Position numbers and translations under genes: made by a program
Source: Clostridiales bacterium
GTDB lineage: Bacteria; Bacillota; Clostridia; Oscillospirales; Oscillospiraceae
DNA length: 29,795 nt
Assembly (NCBI GenBank): GCA_004557655.1
Contig: SFGJ01000018.1
Location: forward strand, 1-29,795
Reading direction: 5' to 3'
The notes under the pieces: model-generated
Seen by the model: only the letters and a program-made list of their open reading frames with translations
The model's database searches: none
Told to the model about the DNA's origin: nothing
Part shown: positions 22,317 to 29,118 of the stretch, in pieces
Layout: each line of letters opens with the position of its first letter
Numbering within the stretch: position 1 is the first letter of the stretch

Positions 22317-22336
22317 CAGGGTCCTCTGACTTTTTT
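22298..22336 (+). terminator. Terminator overlapping the sigma-like gene 3' end
   Basis: A 13-base-pair stem (22298-22310 with 22315-22327, two G-T pairs) has a 4-base loop followed by GAC and TTTTTT. The stop codon TGA (22314-22316) is within the hairpin, so terminating ribosomes could melt it and allow read-through into the next genes. Confidence 0.75.
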
Positions 22337-22433
22337 GGTTTACAAATCCGCTCTAAGTGTCCTATAAGGTGAGGGGCTATGGCTGGTGGCCGCAGCCGAA
22401 AGTGTCCCATCTTACAGACAAGGAGTGATCTCT

Positions 22434-22778
22434 ATGGACCCATTCACCCAGAGCCGGGAACTTCTGTACTTCCTGGCCGCGCACACCGGGCAGGAAGCCG
22501 TTCGCTACATTCGGGAGGAAATGCGGCAGGCTGCCCCGGGCCGCATCCCCACTGCATGGGAGCTGCGCAGCTATTTTCAGTTCCCGGATCGTCCAACGGC
22601 TCTGACGGCATGGCAGCAAATCCTCGCCGTGGACAAGCTGCTGGAGTATGCGGAAATCAACCTCCGCACCCTGTGCGACCTGCTCCGCTATCGGCAGCTC
22701 AAGGGATTCGGCGTCGTCCATTCCGTGGATGAATTCACCGCGCTGTGCCATCCCCATGCAAAGGAGAGTGAAGAATGA
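22434..22778 (+). CDS. Uncharacterised mobile-element protein, 114 residues
   Basis: Soluble, mainly helical protein starting MDPFTQSRELLYFLAAHTGQ and ending HPHAKESEE. No catalytic motif or membrane segment is seen. The ATG at 22434 is chosen over an upstream in-frame ATG at 22386 because an AAGGAG box lies 8 bases before it. Its last four bases (ATGA) overlap the start of the excisionase-like gene, so the two are translationally coupled. The position between a sigma-like gene and an excisionase-like gene suggests a role in element maintenance or transfer control. Function unknown. Confidence 0.7.
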   Translation: MDPFTQSRELLYFLAAHTGQEAVRYIREEMRQAAPGRIPTAWELRSYFQFPDRPTALTAWQQILAVDKLLEYAEINLRTLCDLLRYRQLKGFGVVHSVDEFTALCHPHAKESEE

Positions 22779-22990
22779 AGCGATCTCATTACACAAACTA
22801 TGACCAACTACCCCTGTTTCTCAATGCAGAACTGGTGTCCAAGACGCTGGGCATTGCGCCCTCCAGCGCCTATGAGCTGATGCACGAAAAGAACTTCCCC
22901 ACTCTGCGCATCGGCAGCCGCATGGTGGTGCCGAAAGACAAATTTATCGAGTGGGTGGTGCAGCATACGAAAGGCGGTGGCAGCGAGTGA
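22775..22990 (+). CDS. Excisionase-like HTH DNA-binding protein
   Basis: 71-residue protein of the HTH_17/excisionase type (winged helix related to MerR). LFLNAELVSKTLGIAPSSAYELMHEKNFPTLRIGSRMVVPKDKFIEWVVQHT shows the typical order of a recognition helix, a GSRMVVPK wing and a C-terminal helix. Such proteins usually bend DNA at attachment sites and direct the integrase toward excision. It overlaps the gene before it (ATGA) and the gene after it (GTGA), so the three genes form a tightly coupled operon. The partner integrase is probably the one at 24251-25402. Confidence 0.85.
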   Translation: MKRSHYTNYDQLPLFLNAELVSKTLGIAPSSAYELMHEKNFPTLRIGSRMVVPKDKFIEWVVQHTKGGGSE

Positions 22991-23418
22991 GCAAAGCCAG
23001 GCCGCCTATGGGCTGGGAGCGGGCGAAGAATTGTTTCCCCGTGCCCAACGAGCTGCTGCAACTCAATCTGCCTGCCGGTGCTGTCGCCTTGTACATTTAC
23101 CTGCTGTGCCACGCCGACCGTCGAACGAATCGGTGCCATCCCAGCGAAGCGACTATGGCAAAAGTCCTGCATCTCTCCCGCAATACCGTAGCCAAGCATG
23201 TGCGCCTGCTGGAGGAATACGGGCTCATCATCACGGAGCGGACGCAGGTACAGATGAAAAATGGTATTAGGAAAAACGGAAACCTGCGGTATACCATCGT
23301 CCCTATGCACGATGTCTTGGAGCAGCGTTACCAGCGGCAAATGGCCGAGCTGGAGCGTCAGCAAGTGCAGCAGAAGCTGGCGGCACAGGTCGCAGAAGCC
23401 CCGTGTTCGCCCCTGTGA
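22987..23418 (+). CDS. Winged-helix HTH protein (replication-initiator-like)
   Basis: 143-residue protein from GTG at 22987, which overlaps the previous stop as GTGA. An in-frame ATG at 22951 lies deep inside the preceding gene and is less likely. The HTH_36-type domain NLPAGAVALYIYLLCHADRRTNRCHPSEATMAKVLHLSRNTVAKHVRLLEEYGLI is clear, followed by a Gln/Glu-rich helical tail. Domains of this kind are found in replication initiators and replisome organisers of phages, plasmids and conjugative elements. Whether this one starts replication or acts as a transcription regulator is not decided by the sequence. Confidence 0.75.
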   Translation: MSKARPPMGWERAKNCFPVPNELLQLNLPAGAVALYIYLLCHADRRTNRCHPSEATMAKVLHLSRNTVAKHVRLLEEYGLIITERTQVQMKNGIRKNGNLRYTIVPMHDVLEQRYQRQMAELERQQVQQKLAAQVAEAPCSPL

Positions 23419-23650
23419 GCCGCTGTGCGGCCTCCTTCGGGGTGGGGCAGCGCCCCTGCCCTGGAGAGGGATTCAGAGGCTCTTTCGGGCGGATTTTTGT
23501 GGACTTCCCCGGCTCTGCGGAGGACGAAAGAAGAGGCAGGAGAAAGGCATTGGCGCTTTTCTGCGCCAACGCCATTCGCGGCAGCCCGCAGTGCGGACTG
23601 CCACGAGGGTTTGCGGCGTTTTTAGATTGACGCTGATTATCGGGCCCCGA
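23419..23650. other. GC-rich non-coding stretch with two hairpins
   Basis: No convincing gene is seen here. A perfect hairpin TTGGCGC-TTTTCT-GCGCCAA (23550-23569) is followed by GGCAG-C-CCGCA-G-TGCGG-A-CTGCC (23580-23602). Neither has a T tract, so they are not ordinary terminators. Placed directly after a replication-initiator-like HTH gene, they could belong to a replication or transfer origin (inference). Confidence 0.4.
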
Positions 23651-24106
23651 ATGTACTTTGGCGCTATTCTTTGTAAAAAAGCCCGTCAGCCCCGTGTTTA
23701 CAAGGCTTTCGGCGGGCGCAGGCACTCCGTTTGGCTGTCAGACGATGTGTGGCAGGAGGTAGATGCGTTCTACAAGCTGGATAATTGTCCCATCCGCAAC
23801 GAGTTTGTGGAGAAGGCCTTGCGGCAGTATTGCGGGCGATTGCACGCCGAGAGGACGGGCGCATATCTGCCTCGTGCACTGCAAGAGGTGCTGGAGGGTA
23901 CGCTGGGTGTGTTCGGTGAACGGCTGGGCAGACTGCTGCTCAAGCTGGCGGTGGAGCACAACATGACCAACCATCTGTTGGGCGGCGACATGGATATGAC
24001 ACGCGACGAGTACAGCAAGATGCGCGGCAGCAGCGTCCGGGAGGTGGCCTCCACCCATGGCAACATCTCTTTTCGGGATGTGCTGCTGTTCTACAAAGAA
24101 GACTGA
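23651..24106 (+). CDS. Uncharacterised mobile-element protein, about 151 residues
   Basis: The protein-like part of the frame includes RRHSVWLSDDVWQEVDAFYKLDNCPIRNEFVEKALRQYCGRL, which resembles a ribbon-helix-helix-like DNA-binding segment. It continues with a helical part, LEGTLGVFGERLGRLLLKLAVEHNMTNHLL, and ends FRDVLLFYKED. Similar proteins accompany integrases in Clostridia elements, but I cannot name the family. The start is uncertain. The ATG at 23651 has no good ribosome binding site, and the frame stays open upstream only because the DNA is GC-rich. It precedes the integrase gene by about 145 bases. Confidence 0.65.
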   Translation: MYFGAILCKKARQPRVYKAFGGRRHSVWLSDDVWQEVDAFYKLDNCPIRNEFVEKALRQYCGRLHAERTGAYLPRALQEVLEGTLGVFGERLGRLLLKLAVEHNMTNHLLGGDMDMTRDEYSKMRGSSVREVASTHGNISFRDVLLFYKED

Positions 24107-24155
24107 CCGACGCAAAACCTGCGTCGCAGTAAGCAAAGAGAAACACGAGAACTAA

Positions 24156-24183
24156 TTGATAACTTTCCCTTAACTCTTAATTT
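24156..24183 (+). promoter_or_regulatory. Possible integrase promoter
   Basis: TTGATA (24156-24161), 16 bases, TAATTT (24178-24183), about 65 bases before the integrase start. The -10 box is weak. A perfect 7-base-pair hairpin CGACGCA/TGCGTCG near 24109-24127 lies just upstream. Confidence 0.3.
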
Positions 24184-24250
24184 CGGCGGTGGCTATTTAG
24201 ACTGCAGTGTGGTATGTATGTTGGCTAACAAAAGCAAAGGAGCTGATTCA

Positions 24251-25402
24251 ATGGCCAAGAAACGCGCCAACGGTGAAGGTAACATCCGCAAACGCAGCGA
24301 TGGTCGCTGGGAGGGCCGCTACACCGCAGGCTACAACTCGGAGACTGGTAAGCGCATCATCAAAAACGTTCTCGGCAAGACGCAGGCGGAGTGCAAAGCG
24401 AAGCTGGCCGCCGCTATGGAAGCCACCAAGGGTGTCGACGTCAGCCGCGCAGATGAGTATACCGTGGCCACATGGCTGCGGAGCTGGTACGACATCTACG
24501 CCAAGCCCAATGTGCGGGTAGCCACAGCAGACCGCTACGATTTGATGATCAACACCTACACGATCCCCCGCATCGGAAACATCAAGCTGACCAAGCTGAC
24601 TTCCCGTGACCTCCAAAAGCTCTACAAGGACCTGATGGAAAAGGGCCGAGAGCGGAAAACCAAAACCGGTGCTCAGGGATTGAGCAGTACCACGGTGCGG
24701 AGCGTTCATCTCATGCTCCACTGCGCCTTTGAGTGGGCTGTCAAAGAACGACTCATTCCCCGTAATCCAACGGATGATTGTATCGCCCCCAAGGTTCGTA
24801 AATTCGAGATGAAAATTCTGGAGCCGGAGCACATGAAAGCATACCTCGACGCTGCCAACGTCAGAGGGCTTCTGCCCATGTTCTACCTGGAGCTGGTCAG
24901 CGGCCTGCGCAAAGGAGAACTGGTAGCACTGCTATGGTCCGACCTGGATATTAAAAACCGCACCATCTCAGTCAGCAAGCAGTACATCAAGAATCCAAAC
25001 GGAGAACTCACCCTATCCCGTCCCAAGACGGAGACTTCCGTCCGAAAAGTCTCCATCCCTCAGATGGCGGTAGACCTGCTGATTCAGGAACATGAAAAGC
25101 ACCCAAGAAATCCCTATATGTTCCCCTCCCCTATTACTGGCGAAATGTACTACCCGGATTCCGTGGTCAACCTTCACAAGAAGATTCTGAAAGACGCAGG
25201 GCTGGAACACATCAGATTTCATGACCTCCGCCATACCTTCGCAACCCTGGCACTGCAAAACGGCGTGGATATCAAGACAGTGTCCAGTATGTTGGGCCAC
25301 TACGACGCCGGATTCACCCTTCGCACCTACACCCACGCCACCAGACAGAAGCAGGACGAAGCAGCGGAAACCATGGGCAACTTCATGGAGCAGGTCATGT
25401 GA
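24251..25402 (+). CDS. Tyrosine recombinase (integrase)
   Basis: Site-specific recombinase of 383 residues, the usual size for Tn916- and phage-type integrases. The N-terminal part (GEGNIRKRSDGRWEGRYTAGYNSETGK) is an AP2-like arm-binding domain. The middle part (about 70-170) is the SAM-like core-binding domain, and the catalytic domain follows. The active-site residues are visible: the arginine in VSGLRKGELVALLW, HxxR as FHDLRHTFAT, the second histidine in SSMLGHYDAG and the tyrosine nucleophile in TLRTYTHAT. The ATG at 24251 has an AAAGGAG box. An upstream ATG at 24209 is in frame but lacks one. The intact catalytic set suggests a functional enzyme. It sits at the right edge of the GC-rich element, 17 bases before a strong hairpin, with the AT-rich HD operon beyond. 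Confidence 0.95.
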   Translation: MAKKRANGEGNIRKRSDGRWEGRYTAGYNSETGKRIIKNVLGKTQAECKAKLAAAMEATKGVDVSRADEYTVATWLRSWYDIYAKPNVRVATADRYDLMINTYTIPRIGNIKLTKLTSRDLQKLYKDLMEKGRERKTKTGAQGLSSTTVRSVHLMLHCAFEWAVKERLIPRNPTDDCIAPKVRKFEMKILEPEHMKAYLDAANVRGLLPMFYLELVSGLRKGELVALLWSDLDIKNRTISVSKQYIKNPNGELTLSRPKTETSVRKVSIPQMAVDLLIQEHEKHPRNPYMFPSPITGEMYYPDSVVNLHKKILKDAGLEHIRFHDLRHTFATLALQNGVDIKTVSSMLGHYDAGFTLRTYTHATRQKQDEAAETMGNFMEQVM

Positions 25403-25418
25403 GCACAAAAGAGCAAAA

Positions 25419-25456
25419 AGTACAGGGCAGGAAGACGAAACTTCCTGCCCTGTACT
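25419..25456. repeat. Perfect 16-base-pair inverted repeat after the integrase
   Basis: The arms 25419-25434 and 25441-25456 (half AGTACAGGGCAGGAAG) are exactly complementary, with a 6-base loop. No T tract follows on the plus strand, so it may be a bidirectional terminator or part of the element end (attachment region). Confidence 0.6.
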
Positions 25457-25535
25457 CTCAGGACTCTCCCGCTTACTTCATTGTATTGCTAATATGATGC
25501 TTTTTGTTAAGGTTGTAAAATCCTAAACAATAACC

Positions 25536-27617
25536 TCATTGGACAGAAAGTTTGGTTAATCCGCGTTTATACTTTGACTCAGTCGAACTCTCCAATTTAG
25601 AAACTTTCCGTTCCAAATCATCTGTAAGCATTTTCAAATTAACACGATGGATATAATCTGACTTTAATTCAATTTCAATCTGATAGTCATATGCTTTGTG
25701 TCCTGAATCATCCTGATATGTAACGTGGTCAAATGCCATCTCAAATTTTGCTTCTGATTTTTTGGCCAAAATATTTATTATTTCTCGTTTATTAATGATA
25801 GTAAGCGTATTTTTCAATTCTGAAGTTTTATCTTTGAGTGAGGGAACATGTTCAACAATAAAAGCCTCTTCTCCTGACAAAGAATTACTTGAAATGGGAT
25901 GACAGAATTCGAAACGCTCGTTTTGTCCATTATCTTTAATTTGGACAGGAGTAGGGCATTTAATAGTTATCTCATAGTTGCAATCCTTGTGACGAATCCG
26001 AAGGGTAGATTTTGCAGACTCGACAAGTTTGTCAGGCGTATCATAATAACTGTCAACCTGTTCAAAAGCAGGGGATTTATCAAAGCTGTAGACATCATCT
26101 CTTGTTTTTAAATAGGCTAACACATCTTGAAAAACCGCTTCATCGCTAAAATGATACTTTTTTTCAATTTCAATTGTATTTCGAATGTCATAATTATGAA
26201 TCAATTCGTCCAACGCTTTCTGAAACTCAGTCATATTACTAAGCGGAAGTGTTTCTAAGATTCTTCGATTAATCCATACCCGTTCATTGTCAGAAAGGAA
26301 AACTGCCTCATCTGCAGCGTCATCTCTTAGTTGAACAATTTTTGATTGTTGAGATATATCTACTAAAAATCCAGCAGCTGTTTGGATCCAAATATTTTCT
26401 TTTTGGGGTTTATATGCAGAAAAAACAAACCGCTTTTCAATCCAAAATGGACTTTCAGCTAAAGAATCTTCAGTAACTAGCGTATAATTGTGTTTTTTTA
26501 GCAACTTGCAAAAATCTTCCTTAAATCGGTGATATGCAGTACTGGTGTTATCCAGGGCATTTAACTTAAGCAGCTTTTGGCGGTTTAAAATTGTCAAGCA
26601 GTAATCCGAAAGTTCCACATCTGGGGACTCGCTCCATGATTGAAATGCACACCAGAAAGTCGAATCGTCTATGCGAATATAATCTTCTACTTGGAGATTA
26701 TAGCTGGAAAAAAGCGTGTCAAGGGCAGGAGGACAATTAGGCAACTTATTCTCTTCATGAAGCTTTTGTGCTCTTGAAAAAATCTTCTGGATAATTTGCT
26801 CCATCTGTACCTTCATATCATGGTAGTATACAACGCTTTGCATATGATAACGAGCCAACAAATAATCCTCAATATCACCTATATATTTTTCAGGAACACA
26901 GACGTAGTACTGATTATCATAAACAGTTAAGCTTAGAGCAGAAATAATCCTTTGAATGTCAATCTTTCCGAAAGAAACTCCACAATTATATGCATCACGG
27001 ACTAAATAGTCTAACCGATCAGCATCTAATTGGCTGCTTATCAGAGATGAAAGGACCGAAAAAATATCTATTTTTTCAATAATATAGTTTTCTTCACTGG
27101 ACTTTACTCTGCGTTGCTTTTCAATTAATTCGGAAACTTTTTCAGCGGTCCCCTTGCCGAATGTCTCTTCAATCTGTTTGTAAATAGTCCCGGAATGACA
27201 AGTAATAATTCTTGAAGTCCATGTCTCATGGCTTACTTGGGCGGCACCTTTGGGATGAATGTCTTCGAAAGCATGTGAAAACGGACCGTGTCCAATATCG
27301 TGCAGAAGCGCCGCCAGTAAGGCGATATCTTTGTCCTGCTTGGAAACTTCAATGCCCATTTTCCCGAAAATAGAATCAAAATGCGCAATGATTTGTTTCA
27401 TAACATAAAAACAACCAAGGCTATGGGAGAAGCGTGTGTGATCTGCACTAGGAAAAACTATATTAGCAACAGAAAGCTGCTTAATTCTTCTCATGCGTTG
27501 AAACTCAGGAGTATCAATAATTTTCAAAAATTTATCTTCTACAAATATATCTCCATGAACTGCATCGCGTATAATTTTCCCTTTCGGAATTCCATGCATA
27601 TATACATTATTAGTCAT
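25536..27617 (-). CDS. HD phosphohydrolase (SAMHD1/YwfO-like) fused to a CYTH domain
   Basis: 693-residue two-domain enzyme. Residues 1 to about 430 form an HD-domain dNTP triphosphohydrolase of the SAMHD1/YwfO type: IRDAVHGDIFVED, TPEFQRMRRIKQL, H65 in RFSHSLGC, H106-D107 in LLHDIGHGPFSHAFE, and SSQLDADRLDYLVRDAYNCGV carrying the last metal aspartate. About 475-690 are a CYTH (triphosphate tunnel) domain, with EIEKK fitting ExExK, YYDTPD, LRIRHKD, YEITIKCP, FEMAFDHVTY and YQIEIELKSDY. Both active sites look intact. SAMHD1-like enzymes cut dNTPs to nucleoside plus tripolyphosphate, and CYTH enzymes often hydrolyse tripolyphosphate, so the fusion could couple the two steps. It lies 32 bases after the dGTPase-like gene. 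The DNA is strikingly AT-rich compared with the left flank, indicating transfer. The ATG at 27617 has an AGGAG box. Confidence 0.85.
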   Translation of the reverse strand: MTNNVYMHGIPKGKIIRDAVHGDIFVEDKFLKIIDTPEFQRMRRIKQLSVANIVFPSADHTRFSHSLGCFYVMKQIIAHFDSIFGKMGIEVSKQDKDIALLAALLHDIGHGPFSHAFEDIHPKGAAQVSHETWTSRIITCHSGTIYKQIEETFGKGTAEKVSELIEKQRRVKSSEENYIIEKIDIFSVLSSLISSQLDADRLDYLVRDAYNCGVSFGKIDIQRIISALSLTVYDNQYYVCVPEKYIGDIEDYLLARYHMQSVVYYHDMKVQMEQIIQKIFSRAQKLHEENKLPNCPPALDTLFSSYNLQVEDYIRIDDSTFWCAFQSWSESPDVELSDYCLTILNRQKLLKLNALDNTSTAYHRFKEDFCKLLKKHNYTLVTEDSLAESPFWIEKRFVFSAYKPQKENIWIQTAAGFLVDISQQSKIVQLRDDAADEAVFLSDNERVWINRRILETLPLSNMTEFQKALDELIHNYDIRNTIEIEKKYHFSDEAVFQDVLAYLKTRDDVYSFDKSPAFEQVDSYYDTPDKLVESAKSTLRIRHKDCNYEITIKCPTPVQIKDNGQNERFEFCHPISSNSLSGEEAFIVEHVPSLKDKTSELKNTLTIINKREIINILAKKSEAKFEMAFDHVTYQDDSGHKAYDYQIEIELKSDYIHRVNLKMLTDDLERKVSKLESSTESKYKRGLTKLSVQ

Positions 27618-27649
27618 AACAAATTGCTCCTACGTAATTTTAAAAATGT

Positions 27650-28903
27650 TTATACATATTCGGGCATGGTTAACAATGTGAATGTCCTGGCAGCATATTG
27701 ATCAGTCATCCCTGCAATATGGTCACTGATAGCTCTAACAAAAGCCGGATCTTGTTGCAAGCGAAAATCATCCAGGGAAAGACGGTCAAAAATAATCTCC
27801 GCTTGTTTACAGTATTTACTCAATGCATAGTCTGGAAGCTGTTTTGGATGAAGATAAAATGCCTCAAATAAAGACGAGATGATATTTTTTGATTTTGAAT
27901 CAGATATTGTAATCTGTTCTGAACAAACAATAAGTCTTTTTATAAAACTCAACAATTCCAACACTGCTTTTTCAATATCAGGAGAAAACGAAATACAAAA
28001 TTCCTTAAAGCCTCCTTTATTGGCATCCGGAATTCCGCATTTTTTTGTATATAAACTAATACGCTTCTGAGATTCAATACAGACATCTTCGATTAAAAAA
28101 CCAACCAAGTTTTTAATTATTAGATTGCGAGTATCATATGTAGGCGTCACTGTTGAGCGAGGAATGAAGATATCGTATTTTTTAATGACTTGAAGGACAA
28201 GCGGATAATTTTGAATATCGCTAAAGCTGATAATCTTACTCCGAACACCGTCTTCTAAATCATGAGTACATTGTGCAATTTCATCTGAGATGGCAACGAC
28301 TTGTCCTTCAAGAGTAAAGGAAGGTGCACTTAAATCGATATTAGAAAAATCAAGCTCCGGGTAGTGCAAGAAGCCTTCCCCAGCATAGGCCGTCTTAGTA
28401 TGCTTCAGAATTCCCTCGCGAGTAGCTAACGTCAAATTAATACCAGCATAATCCTCACAACGTGTTTCTAACTGATCAACAACTTTTAAAGATTGAAAAT
28501 TATGTTTAAACCGTCCACCTGTCGCAGGAATATTTGTATTAAGTCCGTTGTGTAAAATGCCATCGAGCGTGCGCTCGCCAATGTGTCCGAATGGGGTGTG
28601 TCCAAGATCGTGTCCTAATGCAATCGCCTCAATTAGCTCGTCATTAAGCCCAAGAACTTTTCCAATTGACCGCGAAATCTGAGCCACTTCTAAAGTATGA
28701 GTCAATCTGTTACGGTAATGATCTCCCTTGTTCGCATTAAATATTTGGGTTTTATGCATCATTCGTCGGAAAGATCTAGAATGCATAATTCTGTCTCTAT
28801 CTCGCTGAAAAGGCTCACGTCTGCATATGCCAATCTCTTCGTATTCTGGAAATCGCCGAGCAGATAAAAAAACATCCGTGTTTTTTGTTGCGTAATTTTC
28901 CAT
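27650..28903 (-). CDS. dGTPase-like HD triphosphohydrolase
   Basis: 417-residue deoxyguanosinetriphosphate triphosphohydrolase-like protein (Dgt family), which converts dGTP or other dNTPs to deoxynucleoside and tripolyphosphate. Diagnostic motifs are FQRDRDRIMHSRSFRRMMHKTQIF, the metal ligand H69 in RNRLTHTLEVAQISRSIG, H98-D99 in ALGHDLGHTPFGHIGE and D207 in AISDEIAQCTHDLEDG. All HD-site residues are present, so activity is expected. The length is intermediate between the short (about 340) and long (about 500) Dgt classes. A GAGGA box precedes the ATG at 28903. It is the first gene of a two-gene AT-rich operon with the HD-CYTH gene. dGTPases act as anti-phage defence in some bacteria by draining dNTPs, and others are housekeeping; the genomic setting favours the former. 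Confidence 0.88.
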   Translation of the reverse strand: MENYATKNTDVFLSARRFPEYEEIGICRREPFQRDRDRIMHSRSFRRMMHKTQIFNANKGDHYRNRLTHTLEVAQISRSIGKVLGLNDELIEAIALGHDLGHTPFGHIGERTLDGILHNGLNTNIPATGGRFKHNFQSLKVVDQLETRCEDYAGINLTLATREGILKHTKTAYAGEGFLHYPELDFSNIDLSAPSFTLEGQVVAISDEIAQCTHDLEDGVRSKIISFSDIQNYPLVLQVIKKYDIFIPRSTVTPTYDTRNLIIKNLVGFLIEDVCIESQKRISLYTKKCGIPDANKGGFKEFCISFSPDIEKAVLELLSFIKRLIVCSEQITISDSKSKNIISSLFEAFYLHPKQLPDYALSKYCKQAEIIFDRLSLDDFRLQQDPAFVRAISDHIAGMTDQYAARTFTLLTMPEYV

Positions 28904-28945
28904 AAATCCTCACAAACACCAGCAAAAATTCTGAAGTTAAAATAT

Positions 28946-28974
28946 ATTATCGCACTGCCAACCTCAAAATGCAA
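28946..28974 (-). promoter_or_regulatory. Promoter of the dGTPase/HD-CYTH operon
   Basis: TTGCAT (28974-28969), 17 bases, GATAAT (28951-28946), with TGC extending the -10 box on the minus strand, about 40 bases before the start codon. No regulator gene or clear operator is seen nearby. Confidence 0.65.
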
Positions 28975-29118
28975 TAATAAACAGCCTTTAAACAGAAAGC
29001 AGCCTGTAGGACTACAATACATCTTGGACAAGTGAATAAAAAGATATGAGGAACATGGTCTCAAGGGTTATAGTTAAGTTACCACACAAAATCAGCCCGA
29101 AAGGAGACCATATCCCTC

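Noticed and set aside
23261..24106. Full 281-residue version of the gene before the integrase
   Set aside because: The first 130 codons overlap the preceding HTH gene in another frame and read as low-quality Arg/Cys/Ser-rich sequence. Only the part from 23651 looks like a protein.
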